A stretch of 64,000 nt of DNA, taken from the NCBI GenBank assembly GCA_048499435.1, contig JASNZW010000001.1, forward strand, positions 62,001-126,000, written 5' to 3'. Below are positions 52,135 through 60,276 of the stretch, in pieces. The stretch comes from DAOTWC01 sp048499435. GTDB taxonomy: Bacteria > Chloroflexota > Anaerolineae > Aggregatilineales > Phototrophicaceae. Both the position numbers and the translations under genes were made by a program. Each line of letters opens with the position of its first letter. Within the stretch, counting starts at the first letter, position 1. The notes under the pieces were generated by a model. That model saw nothing but the letters and a program-made list of their open reading frames with translations, was not told the origin of the DNA and made no database searches.

Positions 52135-53328
52135 CTACGCGATCACGCCCAGCGCCCTCCCCACCTGCTCGAAAGCCGCCAGCGCCTGTTCCAGGTCGTC
52201 GCGGCTGTGGGCGGCGCTGTTCATCACGCGGATGCGCGCCTTGCCCGGCGGCACAGTCGGAAACCCAATCGCCATCGCGAACACGCCTGCCTCAAACAGC
52301 GCCCGGCTGAACTGCTGCGCCAGCGCCGCCTCACCCAGCATCACCGGCACAATCGGCGTCTGGCTGAGGCCGGTGTCGAAGCCCAGGCCGCGCAGCTCTG
52401 CGCGGAGAAACTCGGCGTTGTCCCACAGCCGCGTCACCAGCTCGTCAGAGCTTTCGAGCATCTCCACCGCCGCTAAACAGGCCGCCACATCCGGCACGCT
52501 CATGGCGCTGGAGAACAGGAACGGCCGCCCGCGCTGGCGCAGCCAGTCAATGATGACTCGCCGGCCAGCCACCATCCCGCCGACAACACCAAACGCCTTG
52601 CTCATCGTCCCCACTTCGATATCCACCTTGCCGTGCAGCCCGAAGTGGTCCACGATGCCGCGCCCGCTGCGGCCCAGCACGCCCTCGCCGTGCGCATCGT
52701 CGATCATCAGCAGGATGTCGTGTTCGCGCGCCACTTCATACAGGGCGTCCAGCGGCGCGATATCGCCGTCCATGCTGAACACGCCGTCGCTGATAATCAG
52801 CCGCCGCCCATACTCAGTCGTCTCCGCGATCTTGCGCCGCAGGTCGTCCACGTCGTTGTGCGCGTAGGCCACAATGCGCGCCCGGCTGAGGCGGCAGCCG
52901 TCAATGATGCTGGCGTGGTTAAGCTGGTCAGAGAAGATCACGTCGTCCTTGCCCACCAGCGCCGGGATCGTGGCAAGATTGGCGGTGAAACCGCTTTGCA
53001 GCGCAAGGCACGCCTCCGCGCCCTTGAAGCGCGCCAGCCGTTCCTCAAGCTGCACGTGCAGCGTCATTGTCCCGGCGATCGTCCGCACCGCGCCCGGCCC
53101 GATGCCATACTGGTCAATGGCGCGTTTGGCCGCCTCGCGCAGCCGCGGGTGGTTAGCCAGCCCCAGGTAGTTGTTGGCGCAGAAGTTGAGCACCTCGCGC
53201 CCATCCACACGGATATGCGCCCCCATCGGACTCTCGACGGTGCGTATCGTGTTAAACAAGCCCTGCTGTTTCAGGTCATCAAGCTGCTCAGCCAGATAAG
53301 CTGTCCTGCTGTCAGGTGTGTAGTCCAC
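52135..53328 (-). CDS. kbl: Glycine C-acetyltransferase (2-amino-3-ketobutyrate CoA ligase)
   Basis: 397 residues, full length for the alpha-oxoamine synthase family. LNFCANNYLGLANHPRL, GAVRTIAGTMTLHVQLEERLARFKG, MIDDAHGEGVLGRSGRG and VEIGTMSKAFG-type PLP site (Lys in GTMSKAFG) match KBL closely. The enzyme converts 2-amino-3-ketobutyrate and CoA to glycine and acetyl-CoA in threonine breakdown. The start is GTG 53328 with GAGGAGAGG upstream. It follows the threonine/serine dehydratase gene; no threonine dehydrogenase is in the window. Confidence 0.93.
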   Translation of the reverse strand: MDYTPDSRTAYLAEQLDDLKQQGLFNTIRTVESPMGAHIRVDGREVLNFCANNYLGLANHPRLREAAKRAIDQYGIGPGAVRTIAGTMTLHVQLEERLARFKGAEACLALQSGFTANLATIPALVGKDDVIFSDQLNHASIIDGCRLSRARIVAYAHNDVDDLRRKIAETTEYGRRLIISDGVFSMDGDIAPLDALYEVAREHDILLMIDDAHGEGVLGRSGRGIVDHFGLHGKVDIEVGTMSKAFGVVGGMVAGRRVIIDWLRQRGRPFLFSSAMSVPDVAACLAAVEMLESSDELVTRLWDNAEFLRAELRGLGFDTGLSQTPIVPVMLGEAALAQQFSRALFEAGVFAMAIGFPTVPPGKARIRVMNSAAHSRDDLEQALAAFEQVGRALGVIA

Positions 53329-53417
53329 TGAAGCCTCTCCTCAAAACGATCTTTTTCACGCCGAATTCCGCCGCGCAGCAGGGTTCACGCCCTGGCCCGG
53401 CGGCCCCGCCAACCGTT

Positions 53418-54371
53418 CTATGCCAGCGCCCGCCGCAGGTTTTCCAGCGACGTGTTGCCGCCAGAACACACTACGCCCACGTTCAGGCCATGCAGCGCCG
53501 CGCGCATCTGGTAGGCCGCCGCCAGCGCCGCCGCCCCCGCCCCCTCAACCAGCGTGTGCGCCCGTTCGATCATCCACACCATCGCCTGCTCGATCTCGTC
53601 GTCCTCGACCAGCACGAAATCGTCCAGGTGTTCCCGCATAATCGCCTGCGGCAGGTTGAGGCCGCTGCCGGTCGCCAGCCCCTCAGCGCGGGAATGGTTG
53701 GGGGCCTGCACGATGCGGCGCTGCCGCCACGACTCATAGGCCGCCGGCGACTGCGCCGACTGCGTGCCGATCACGCGCAGCGCCGGGTTGATCGCTTTCG
53801 CGCTGACGCACGCGCCCGCCGCGCCGCTGCCGCCGCCCACCGGCACGATCAGCACGTCCAGGTCTGGCTGCGCTTCCAGCATCTCCAGCGCGGCCGTCCC
53901 CACCCCGGCGATCAGCAGCGGCTCGTCGCCAGAGTGAACATAGCGATAGCCGTGTTCAGCGGCCAGCTCGGCGCAGCGGCGCACGGCCTCGTCGAAGTTC
54001 GCGCCGTAGAAGATCACCTCCGCGCCCATGCCCTGCATCGCGGCCACCTTGCCGGGGTTCGCCGCCTCCGGCACAACAATGCGCGCCGTCACGCCGAACA
54101 GCCGTGCCGCGTAAGCGACAGACTGGCCGTGATTGCCGGTTGACGCGGCGATCAGCCCGCGCTGACGCTCGTCCGGCGTTAGCTGCGACACCAGGTTGAT
54201 GCCGCCCCGCACCTTAAACGCGCCAACCGGCTGATAATTCTCGTGCTTGACGTACACCGCCGTCCCAATCAGCTCGTCCAGCGCCGGGTAGCGGTGCAGC
54301 GGGGTGGGCAGCAGGTACGGGCGTATCCGCTGGCGCGCCCGCAGCACATCCTGTAACGTGGGGATATTCAT
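53418..54371 (-). CDS. Threonine/serine dehydratase-family PLP enzyme
   Basis: 317 residues of fold-type II. YQPVGAFKVRGGINLV has the PLP Lys, AASTGNHGQSVAYAARLFG the phosphate-side loop, PVGGGSGAAGACV the glycine-rich phosphate cradle and VCSGGNTSLENL the C-terminal Ser. There is no ACT-like regulatory domain, so it is the catabolic/biodegradative or serine-racemase-like form. It deaminates threonine or serine. ATG 54371 has GAAAGGCG upstream. It is 89 bp upstream of kbl on the same strand, which suggests shared threonine catabolism. Confidence 0.88.
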   Translation of the reverse strand: MNIPTLQDVLRARQRIRPYLLPTPLHRYPALDELIGTAVYVKHENYQPVGAFKVRGGINLVSQLTPDERQRGLIAASTGNHGQSVAYAARLFGVTARIVVPEAANPGKVAAMQGMGAEVIFYGANFDEAVRRCAELAAEHGYRYVHSGDEPLLIAGVGTAALEMLEAQPDLDVLIVPVGGGSGAAGACVSAKAINPALRVIGTQSAQSPAAYESWRQRRIVQAPNHSRAEGLATGSGLNLPQAIMREHLDDFVLVEDDEIEQAMVWMIERAHTLVEGAGAAALAAAYQMRAALHGLNVGVVCSGGNTSLENLRRALA

Positions 54372-54398
54372 GTAAACGCCTTTCAAGTGGAAATATAA

Positions 54399-54809
54399 TC
54401 AGAGCCACTGGCCGCCGCGATAGCGCCAGCGGGGAAACACCAGCTTAACCGGCCCCAGCATCAGCGCCAGCGTCACCAGCAGCACCGTAAGGTAATGCGC
54501 CGCGAACTGGCCAAATGTCAGCGCCGGGCTGACGCCGGGCAGCGCGCCGGCCAGCGCCCACACCAGCAGCCCCTCAGCCAGCCCGCCGCCGATCTGAAAC
54601 AGCGGCGGCCAATCGCCTTCCCAGCGAAAGCCTTGCAGATAGTGATAGAGCGCATCCCAGCCCAGCCCCAGCAGCGTCACGTACAGCAGCAGCGCCAGCG
54701 GCGTGAGCATATCGCCATAGGCCAGCCCGAACGCCAGCGTAATCAGCAGGCCCGCCGTCCACAGCAGCAGCAGGCGCGTCTGCCAGCGCCCGTAAAGCGT
54801 CATCGTCAT
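54399..54809 (-). CDS. Four-helix membrane protein
   Basis: 136 residues with about four transmembrane segments: LLLLWTAGLLITLAFGLAYG, LTPLALLLYVTLLGLGWDALYHYL, GLAEGLLVWALAGAL and YLTVLLVTLALMLGPVKLVF. Aromatic and acidic residues (WEGDWPPLFQIGG) sit in the middle loop. The ATG at 54809 overlaps the oxidoreductase stop by 4 nt and has a GGGGGGAA ribosome site, so it belongs to the kinase/oxidoreductase operon. Function unknown; it may anchor its operon partners. Confidence 0.7.
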   Translation of the reverse strand: MTMTLYGRWQTRLLLLWTAGLLITLAFGLAYGDMLTPLALLLYVTLLGLGWDALYHYLQGFRWEGDWPPLFQIGGGLAEGLLVWALAGALPGVSPALTFGQFAAHYLTVLLVTLALMLGPVKLVFPRWRYRGGQWL

Positions 54810-56875
54810 GGCTGTTCCCCCCTGGCCCATCTGAGCCACTGTCTGAACGAGCGCCAGCCGTCCAGTCTGCTTATGCCCGGCGCGCCCGCCTGCGCCAGCG
54901 CATCCACGCTGCGCTGCGCCGCGAATTGCAAACCGAAGAAGCTGTCTACCGGCGCGTAGAACCCGCCCGCCGTGATAACTCCGGCGGCGAACACACGCCC
55001 GCCGTCGTTGCGCATCTGCGCCAGTTCGAAGTCGGTCGTCACCGCCAGCTTGCCCGCGCCGCTGCGCGCCAGCCCGTAGCGCAGCGTCAGGTCCGCCAGC
55101 AGCGGGCTGCTGTCCAGCTCGGTGTCCAGCCCGGTAGCGTCAATCAGATAATCAGCCGCGAACAGCGCCGCCGGCTGGTCCATCAGATCGTGCACGCCGA
55201 CCAACAGCGTGCCGTTCTCGCTGTTAATGTGCGTCAGCCGGCCCATATACACCTGATACCAGCCCTCGCGCAGCCCGCGCCGCACCGTCCTGACAAAACT
55301 GTGGTGCGGGGGCGTTGTCACACCGCCTAAAGCCGCCAGCAGGAACTGCCGTTCATCCTCATCCGCCTGCTCCAGCCGCGCCTGCCAGGTGCCGCCGAAA
55401 AACGACTTGGGCCAGTTATACGGCTGAAGCGTCCAGTGATGCAGCCCAGGGCGCGCCGCCCGGCCTACGCGCGCGTTTTCAGTTAGCGGCGTGGGCATGA
55501 CGTGCAGCACGCACACCTCTGGGTTCTGCGCGCGCACCGCCGCCAGCCGCCCCAGCACCGCCGCCGCCGTGATGCCGCGCCCGCGCAGCAGCACCAGGCC
55601 GCCTTTGTCCGCCAGCGCCGCGTAAACATGCTCATGGTCTTCGTAAGCGTGTACCGCATGGGCGTGATCGCCCGTCCGCGCCCGGTAGCTGAGCAGCTCC
55701 GGCAGCAGGTGTGGCCCGGCACAGCCCGTAGCCAACTGCACATAGCGCGCCAGCGCGACACGCTGCGACCAGCGCTCGCCGTCATAGTGCGCGTAGACCG
55801 CCGCGTAACGGCCGTCGTCGGTCTTGCGCAGGCAGCGCACCATCCCTGCCCGGCGCATATCATACCAGTTGATGCGCTGCGCCTCGCGGTCCACCGCCGC
55901 GAACACATCCCCAACGCGCGGCGTATACGGCTCTGCCAGGGCTGTCTCAGCCGCCACCTGCCACAGCAGCCCCAGCGCCGCGCCCGGCCTGCCGCGCCGC
56001 AGCTCGCGCAGGGCCTCGCGCAGGGCGTAGCCCGGCCAGCCCCACAGGTTGTCGGGCGTCGCGCCGGAGTCGCTGCGCAGGCGGCCGCTGTCCGGAAGCT
56101 GCCCCGCATGGCACAGCGTCCGGCAAACGTCGTAAGGGTGGGCCGTCGTGCCAATCGCCATGATCTGCGCCGGGTCAACGCCCGAAATACGCAGGCAGTC
56201 CGCCCAGGAAAAGCTGCCCATGCCGCCGCCCACTGCCAGGTATGTCACCTCGTCCAGCGGCAGCCCGGCGTCAGCCAGCGCGTTGGCTGGCACACGCGCC
56301 GCGTCGAACAGCGCCGGCAGCGGCGGCTCGCGGTCCAGAAAAGTCTGCGCGTCAGCGCGCGTCACCGCCAGCGCCGGCGTCACGCCGACGGGCGGCAGCG
56401 GCCCCGCTGTCGCCGGGCCGGGGCCGGGGCGCTCGCGCCGCAGCAGCAGCACAATCAGCGCCAGCAGCAGCGCCCCGCCGGCAATCAGCAGCAGGTCAAG
56501 CGCAGAACTGTTGTCAACGGGCGGCGGCGTCGCCCCCAGATCGCGCATGCTCGCCAGGCCAGCCAGGTCGAGCGTGACCGGCTCGCCGGTGCGCTGCTCC
56601 AGAATGGTAATCTGGTCGCGCGTGCTGTCCCGGATGAAATGGCCGTCCAGGTTGAAGCCCTCGCCGGCCACCACGATGCCGTAGACACGGCCCACCAGCC
56701 CGCGGCCGTTGAAGTCAGTCACCTCGACATAGCGCCCAACGCACAGATACGGCTGGTCAAACGAACACTCAAGTTTGGCCCCGCCGCCCTGGGCAGATAA
56801 CGCCTGGTCCCCAAAACCAACGGCCACCAACAGGGCCAGGGCCAGGCCGCACACCACGCGCTTAATGCTCATCAT
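54806..56875 (-). CDS. Membrane-tethered FAD/NAD(P)-binding oxidoreductase-like protein
   Basis: 689 residues with an unusual layout: signal peptide (VVCGLALALLVAVGF), a small beta domain outside the membrane (about 35-115), one transmembrane helix (ALDLLLIAGGALLLALIVLLL, about 125-146), then a large cytoplasmic part. The latter has a dinucleotide fold (VTYLAVGGGMGSFSWADCLRISG), a middle NAD-like domain (ADKGGLVLLRGRGITAAAVL) and a closing FAD-type strand (GGRVFAAGVITAGGFYAPVDS). Family members resemble flavin monooxygenases, but I cannot assign a substrate. The start overlaps the kinase gene by 14 nt. Confidence 0.7.
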   Translation of the reverse strand: MMSIKRVVCGLALALLVAVGFGDQALSAQGGGAKLECSFDQPYLCVGRYVEVTDFNGRGLVGRVYGIVVAGEGFNLDGHFIRDSTRDQITILEQRTGEPVTLDLAGLASMRDLGATPPPVDNSSALDLLLIAGGALLLALIVLLLRRERPGPGPATAGPLPPVGVTPALAVTRADAQTFLDREPPLPALFDAARVPANALADAGLPLDEVTYLAVGGGMGSFSWADCLRISGVDPAQIMAIGTTAHPYDVCRTLCHAGQLPDSGRLRSDSGATPDNLWGWPGYALREALRELRRGRPGAALGLLWQVAAETALAEPYTPRVGDVFAAVDREAQRINWYDMRRAGMVRCLRKTDDGRYAAVYAHYDGERWSQRVALARYVQLATGCAGPHLLPELLSYRARTGDHAHAVHAYEDHEHVYAALADKGGLVLLRGRGITAAAVLGRLAAVRAQNPEVCVLHVMPTPLTENARVGRAARPGLHHWTLQPYNWPKSFFGGTWQARLEQADEDERQFLLAALGGVTTPPHHSFVRTVRRGLREGWYQVYMGRLTHINSENGTLLVGVHDLMDQPAALFAADYLIDATGLDTELDSSPLLADLTLRYGLARSGAGKLAVTTDFELAQMRNDGGRVFAAGVITAGGFYAPVDSFFGLQFAAQRSVDALAQAGAPGISRLDGWRSFRQWLRWARGEQP

Positions 56876-59800
56876 TTATGATCTCGCTTACTACCTGAGT
56901 CAGGTTAAGTGAACGCCCCTGCTCCAGCGCCGCCGCCACCTGTTCGGCTGAAAGCGCGGCCCGCAGCGCCGCCAGCAGCGGCTCAACCTGCGCCTGAACC
57001 TCGCTGTAGGTGGCGGGGTGGCTGAGGGCCAGCCCCAGCAGCAGCACGGCGCGCTCTGGCATGCCCTGCTGGTGATACAGGCTCGCCACACCGGGCAGGA
57101 TTTCAAGCGTCAGCGGCACCGTGCCGATCGCGCTGGACAGCGCCAGCGCCTCGACAAAATAGCGCCGGGCCGCCTCGTTGTCAGCCAGCCTGAGCGCGAT
57201 CTTGCCCAGGTTTCCCAGGTTGTTGGCGATCATCCAGCGGTCGCTGACGGCGCGGCACATCGTCAGGCTCTCCAACGAGTGGGCCAGCGCGTCGTGATAG
57301 CGCCCACTGAGGTAATCAATCCACGCCAGGCCGGTCAGCATGAGCGCGGTTCCGATCGGGTTATTCACCTGATGGGCGATCTTCAGGCTGGCCAGCAGGT
57401 ACTCGCGCGCCAGCTCGTAGTCGCCCAGGTCGCTGGCGATCAGCCCCAGCCCGCTCTGGATTGTCGCCATGCGCTCAGTCTGCCCCTGCGCGGCGTAGAT
57501 GTCCAGGCTTTCCAGGTAATATCGGCGCGACTCAACGTAATCGCCTTCGATACGCAGGATAACGGCCACGCGGGCCAGCGCCTGGGCGATAGCGTCCGCG
57601 TCACCGTTTTCACGGCACAGCGCCAGGCAGGCCTCGAAGTGCGCCCGCGCCTCGCGATATCGCCCCCGGCGGCGGGCGACATCGCCCAGCCCCTGCATCG
57701 CCGCCGCCATATCCAGCCCGCTGTCAAGCTGCCGCGCGAGCGCCAGGCTTTCATGAAACAGCAGCTCGGCCCGGTCATACTGGCTGATGCCCCAGTAAGC
57801 GTAGCCGGCGCGCAGCTTGAGCAGCGCCGTCTGCTGCTGGCCGCGCCTATCCGTCGGGTTGTCCAGCAGCGCCAGCCCGCGCTCCAGGTAAACCAGCGCT
57901 TCCTGGTAGGCGCTGGCCTCCAGCATCGCGTTGCCGGCCAGCTCGGCGTAATAAACCGCCTCGGCTGTCTCACCGGCCATGTCGTAGTGATAGGCCAGCG
58001 CCGCCGCCCGTTCGTCGCCGTGAATCCGCCGCAGCGCCTGCGCCACCCGCAGGTGCAGGGCGCGCCGCGCTGACTGGGGGACGGTCATGAGAATGCCGTC
58101 GCGCAGCCTCTCGTGCGTGAAACGCCACTCGCCATCATGCACCTCCAGCACAGCGGCGGCGGCGCAGTCCGCCAGCCAGGCGTCAAAATTAGCGTCCGGG
58201 CTGACCGCCCACATCAGCGCCAGGTCAATCTGCCGGCCTATCGCGGCGGCGACCTCCAGCAGCCCGCGCCAGTAACCGGGGACGCGCACCAGTCGGCGCG
58301 CGACCAGGCGCTGAATGCCGCCCGCGAACACGTGATCGGGCAGCGTCATCGCGCCGACCAGCTCCAGCCGCCCGGCTTCCTCGGCCAGCGCCCGCACCAC
58401 CTCAACCAGGAAAAAGACGTTGCCCTCGCTCTCGCGCTGCAGCAGGTCCACAACCGCCGGCTGGCGGCCGCTGTCGCCCAGCATGGCCGCGCTTAAGCGG
58501 GCGATATCGTCCGCCTTCAGCCGCCTGAGCTGGATCGCCTGCCAGTCCGGCAGCAGTTCCGGCAGGTCCGGGCGTTCGTCGTCGCGATAGACGCCCACCA
58601 CCAGCAGGCGCAGCTCCGGCGCAAGCTGGCCCACCTGCCGCAGCAGGGCGAACGTCTCTGAGCTGGCCCAGTGCGCGTCCTCAACAATCAACACCAGCGG
58701 GTCGCTGATGCGCCGCAGCAGGCCAGACATCACCCCCAGCAGCCGCGCCTGGGTCGCGCCCGCCTCGATAGCGACCGGCGGCGGTATATCGCGCCCCAGC
58801 AGGTCGCTGATATCGGGGACCAGGTCGCCCAGCACAGCGGCGTCCTCGTCGCTGAGGTCCACCAGCAGCGCCAGACGGCGCAGCATACCGCGCCAGGGAT
58901 CATACGGCAGGCCGCCCTCGCGCACCGCCTGCCCTACGATCACGTGCGCCCCGCGCACCAGCGCCGCCGTGCGCGTTTCATCCAGCAGGCGCGACTTCCC
59001 GACCCCGCTTTCGCCCCCCACCAGCCAGGCGCTGCCGCGCCCGGCCAGCGCGCTGTCCAGCGCCCGCGTCAGCCGTTCCAGTTCGGCTGTGCGCCCGACG
59101 AACGGCGCGGCCTGCAGAAAGCTCTCGCGGATCGCCGCTGACTCCACCTGCGCGCCCGCGCCTGCGGCGGCGCGCAGCGCCGCCAGCGCCGCCGCCGCTG
59201 ACTCGTAGCGCTGCGCCGGGGTCTTGGCCAGCAGGCCGCTCAGCACATCGCTCAGCGCCGGGCCGATGTCCGCCGCCGCGAAACTGGCGGGCCGGTGAAT
59301 AATCTGCTGAATGAGCTGCGCGATGGACGGTTCATTGTAAAGCGCCTGCTGGGTAAACAGCTCATAGGCGATCACCCCGGCGGCGTACAGGTCGCTGCTT
59401 TCGGTCGCCGGCATCCCCTGGAGAATCTCCGGCGCGATATACGTCAGCGTGCCCATCACCTGGTCAGGCAGCGCCTGATCGCGGCGCAGCGCCAGGCCAA
59501 AATCGAGCAGCCTGACCCGGCCGTCCGCCACCAGCATGTTCTCCGGCTTCAGATCGCGGTGGAGGATGCCCCAGCGATGCAGGTAGTCCAGCGCCTGCAG
59601 GCTCTGGGTGAACAGATCAATGCGAACCGACAGCGGGCGGTCCCGCCCTGCCTCCAGTATCGTGAGCGCGCCGCTCAGCAGGTCCATCGTATAGTACGGC
59701 TGGCCGTCAGCGTCGAAGCCGTAGTCCAGCACGCTGATGATGTTCGGGTGGCGCAGCGCTGCCAGCACGCGAAATTCCTGCGCCAGCACCAGCCGCAGAT

Positions 59801-59972
59801 CAGCGGGGGTCTGATACAGCGGCGGCGTGCCGTCCATATCCACCGATGTAACCTGCTTCAGCGCAACCATCTGGCCAGTAAGCCGGTCGGTCGCACGGTA
59901 CACCATGCCCATGCCGCCCGCGCCCAGCATTTCATGGACAACGTACCGCCTGCCGATTAACCGTCCTGCCAT
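56862..59972 (-). CDS. Ser/Thr protein kinase-AAA ATPase-TPR regulator
   Basis: 1036 residues. A Hanks-type kinase domain (about 9-265: LGAGGMGMVYRATD, VALKQV, HRDLKPEN near 137, LLDFGLAL) is followed by an AAA/STAND ATPase (about 290-560: FVGRTAELERL, VGGESGVGKSRLLDE, LVLIVEDAHW) and about ten TPR repeats (about 690-1000). The layout resembles eukaryote-like signalling hubs of Chloroflexota and actinobacteria and lacks a DNA-binding tail, so output is phosphorylation. It is the first gene of an operon with the oxidoreductase and four-helix protein. GGAGGGGC precedes ATG 59972. Confidence 0.92.
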   Translation of the reverse strand: MAGRLIGRRYVVHEMLGAGGMGMVYRATDRLTGQMVALKQVTSVDMDGTPPLYQTPADLRLVLAQEFRVLAALRHPNIISVLDYGFDADGQPYYTMDLLSGALTILEAGRDRPLSVRIDLFTQSLQALDYLHRWGILHRDLKPENMLVADGRVRLLDFGLALRRDQALPDQVMGTLTYIAPEILQGMPATESSDLYAAGVIAYELFTQQALYNEPSIAQLIQQIIHRPASFAAADIGPALSDVLSGLLAKTPAQRYESAAAALAALRAAAGAGAQVESAAIRESFLQAAPFVGRTAELERLTRALDSALAGRGSAWLVGGESGVGKSRLLDETRTAALVRGAHVIVGQAVREGGLPYDPWRGMLRRLALLVDLSDEDAAVLGDLVPDISDLLGRDIPPPVAIEAGATQARLLGVMSGLLRRISDPLVLIVEDAHWASSETFALLRQVGQLAPELRLLVVGVYRDDERPDLPELLPDWQAIQLRRLKADDIARLSAAMLGDSGRQPAVVDLLQRESEGNVFFLVEVVRALAEEAGRLELVGAMTLPDHVFAGGIQRLVARRLVRVPGYWRGLLEVAAAIGRQIDLALMWAVSPDANFDAWLADCAAAAVLEVHDGEWRFTHERLRDGILMTVPQSARRALHLRVAQALRRIHGDERAAALAYHYDMAGETAEAVYYAELAGNAMLEASAYQEALVYLERGLALLDNPTDRRGQQQTALLKLRAGYAYWGISQYDRAELLFHESLALARQLDSGLDMAAAMQGLGDVARRRGRYREARAHFEACLALCRENGDADAIAQALARVAVILRIEGDYVESRRYYLESLDIYAAQGQTERMATIQSGLGLIASDLGDYELAREYLLASLKIAHQVNNPIGTALMLTGLAWIDYLSGRYHDALAHSLESLTMCRAVSDRWMIANNLGNLGKIALRLADNEAARRYFVEALALSSAIGTVPLTLEILPGVASLYHQQGMPERAVLLLGLALSHPATYSEVQAQVEPLLAALRAALSAEQVAAALEQGRSLNLTQVVSEIINDEH

Positions 59973-60276
59973 GCCCCTCCGAACCTCGCTCTCGCCTGTA
60001 TATGTATTGTCGCATATCGGCTGAAGCGCGCAACATCTGCCGGGCTGATTGCCGCCCGCGGTGTATAATGGACGGCAGTTAATCAGCCAGATTTATCTGA
60101 AAAGGCCCTTACTTTGCGAACTCAACTGCTGTTTGATGGCGACCAGCTCTTCCTTTCCGCCGAAGCTGGCGCTGCTGCACAGCAGTATTATCCTGCCCCA
60201 GCACAACTTCGACAACCGGGACTATCAGCCCGCCGCCACCTACCGCACGCGCTTCCGCAAACAAGGACAAACAACC
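59973..60276. other. Divergent intergenic region, kinase operon / rhamnose gene
   Basis: 304 bp. TATAAT at 60064-60069 is a -10 candidate for the rhamnulose-1-phosphate gene and leaves a leader of about 200 nt. A CTGCTG-CA-CAGCAG palindrome lies in the leader near 60172. An open frame reaches back to TTG 60049 in the same register but shows no protein-family content. Confidence 0.4.

Noticed and set aside
60049..60276. N-terminal extension of the rhamnulose aldolase/dehydrogenase from TTG 60049
   Set aside because: The extra 76 residues lack family resemblance, the TATAAT candidate lies inside the extension, and ATG 60277 has a ribosome site.
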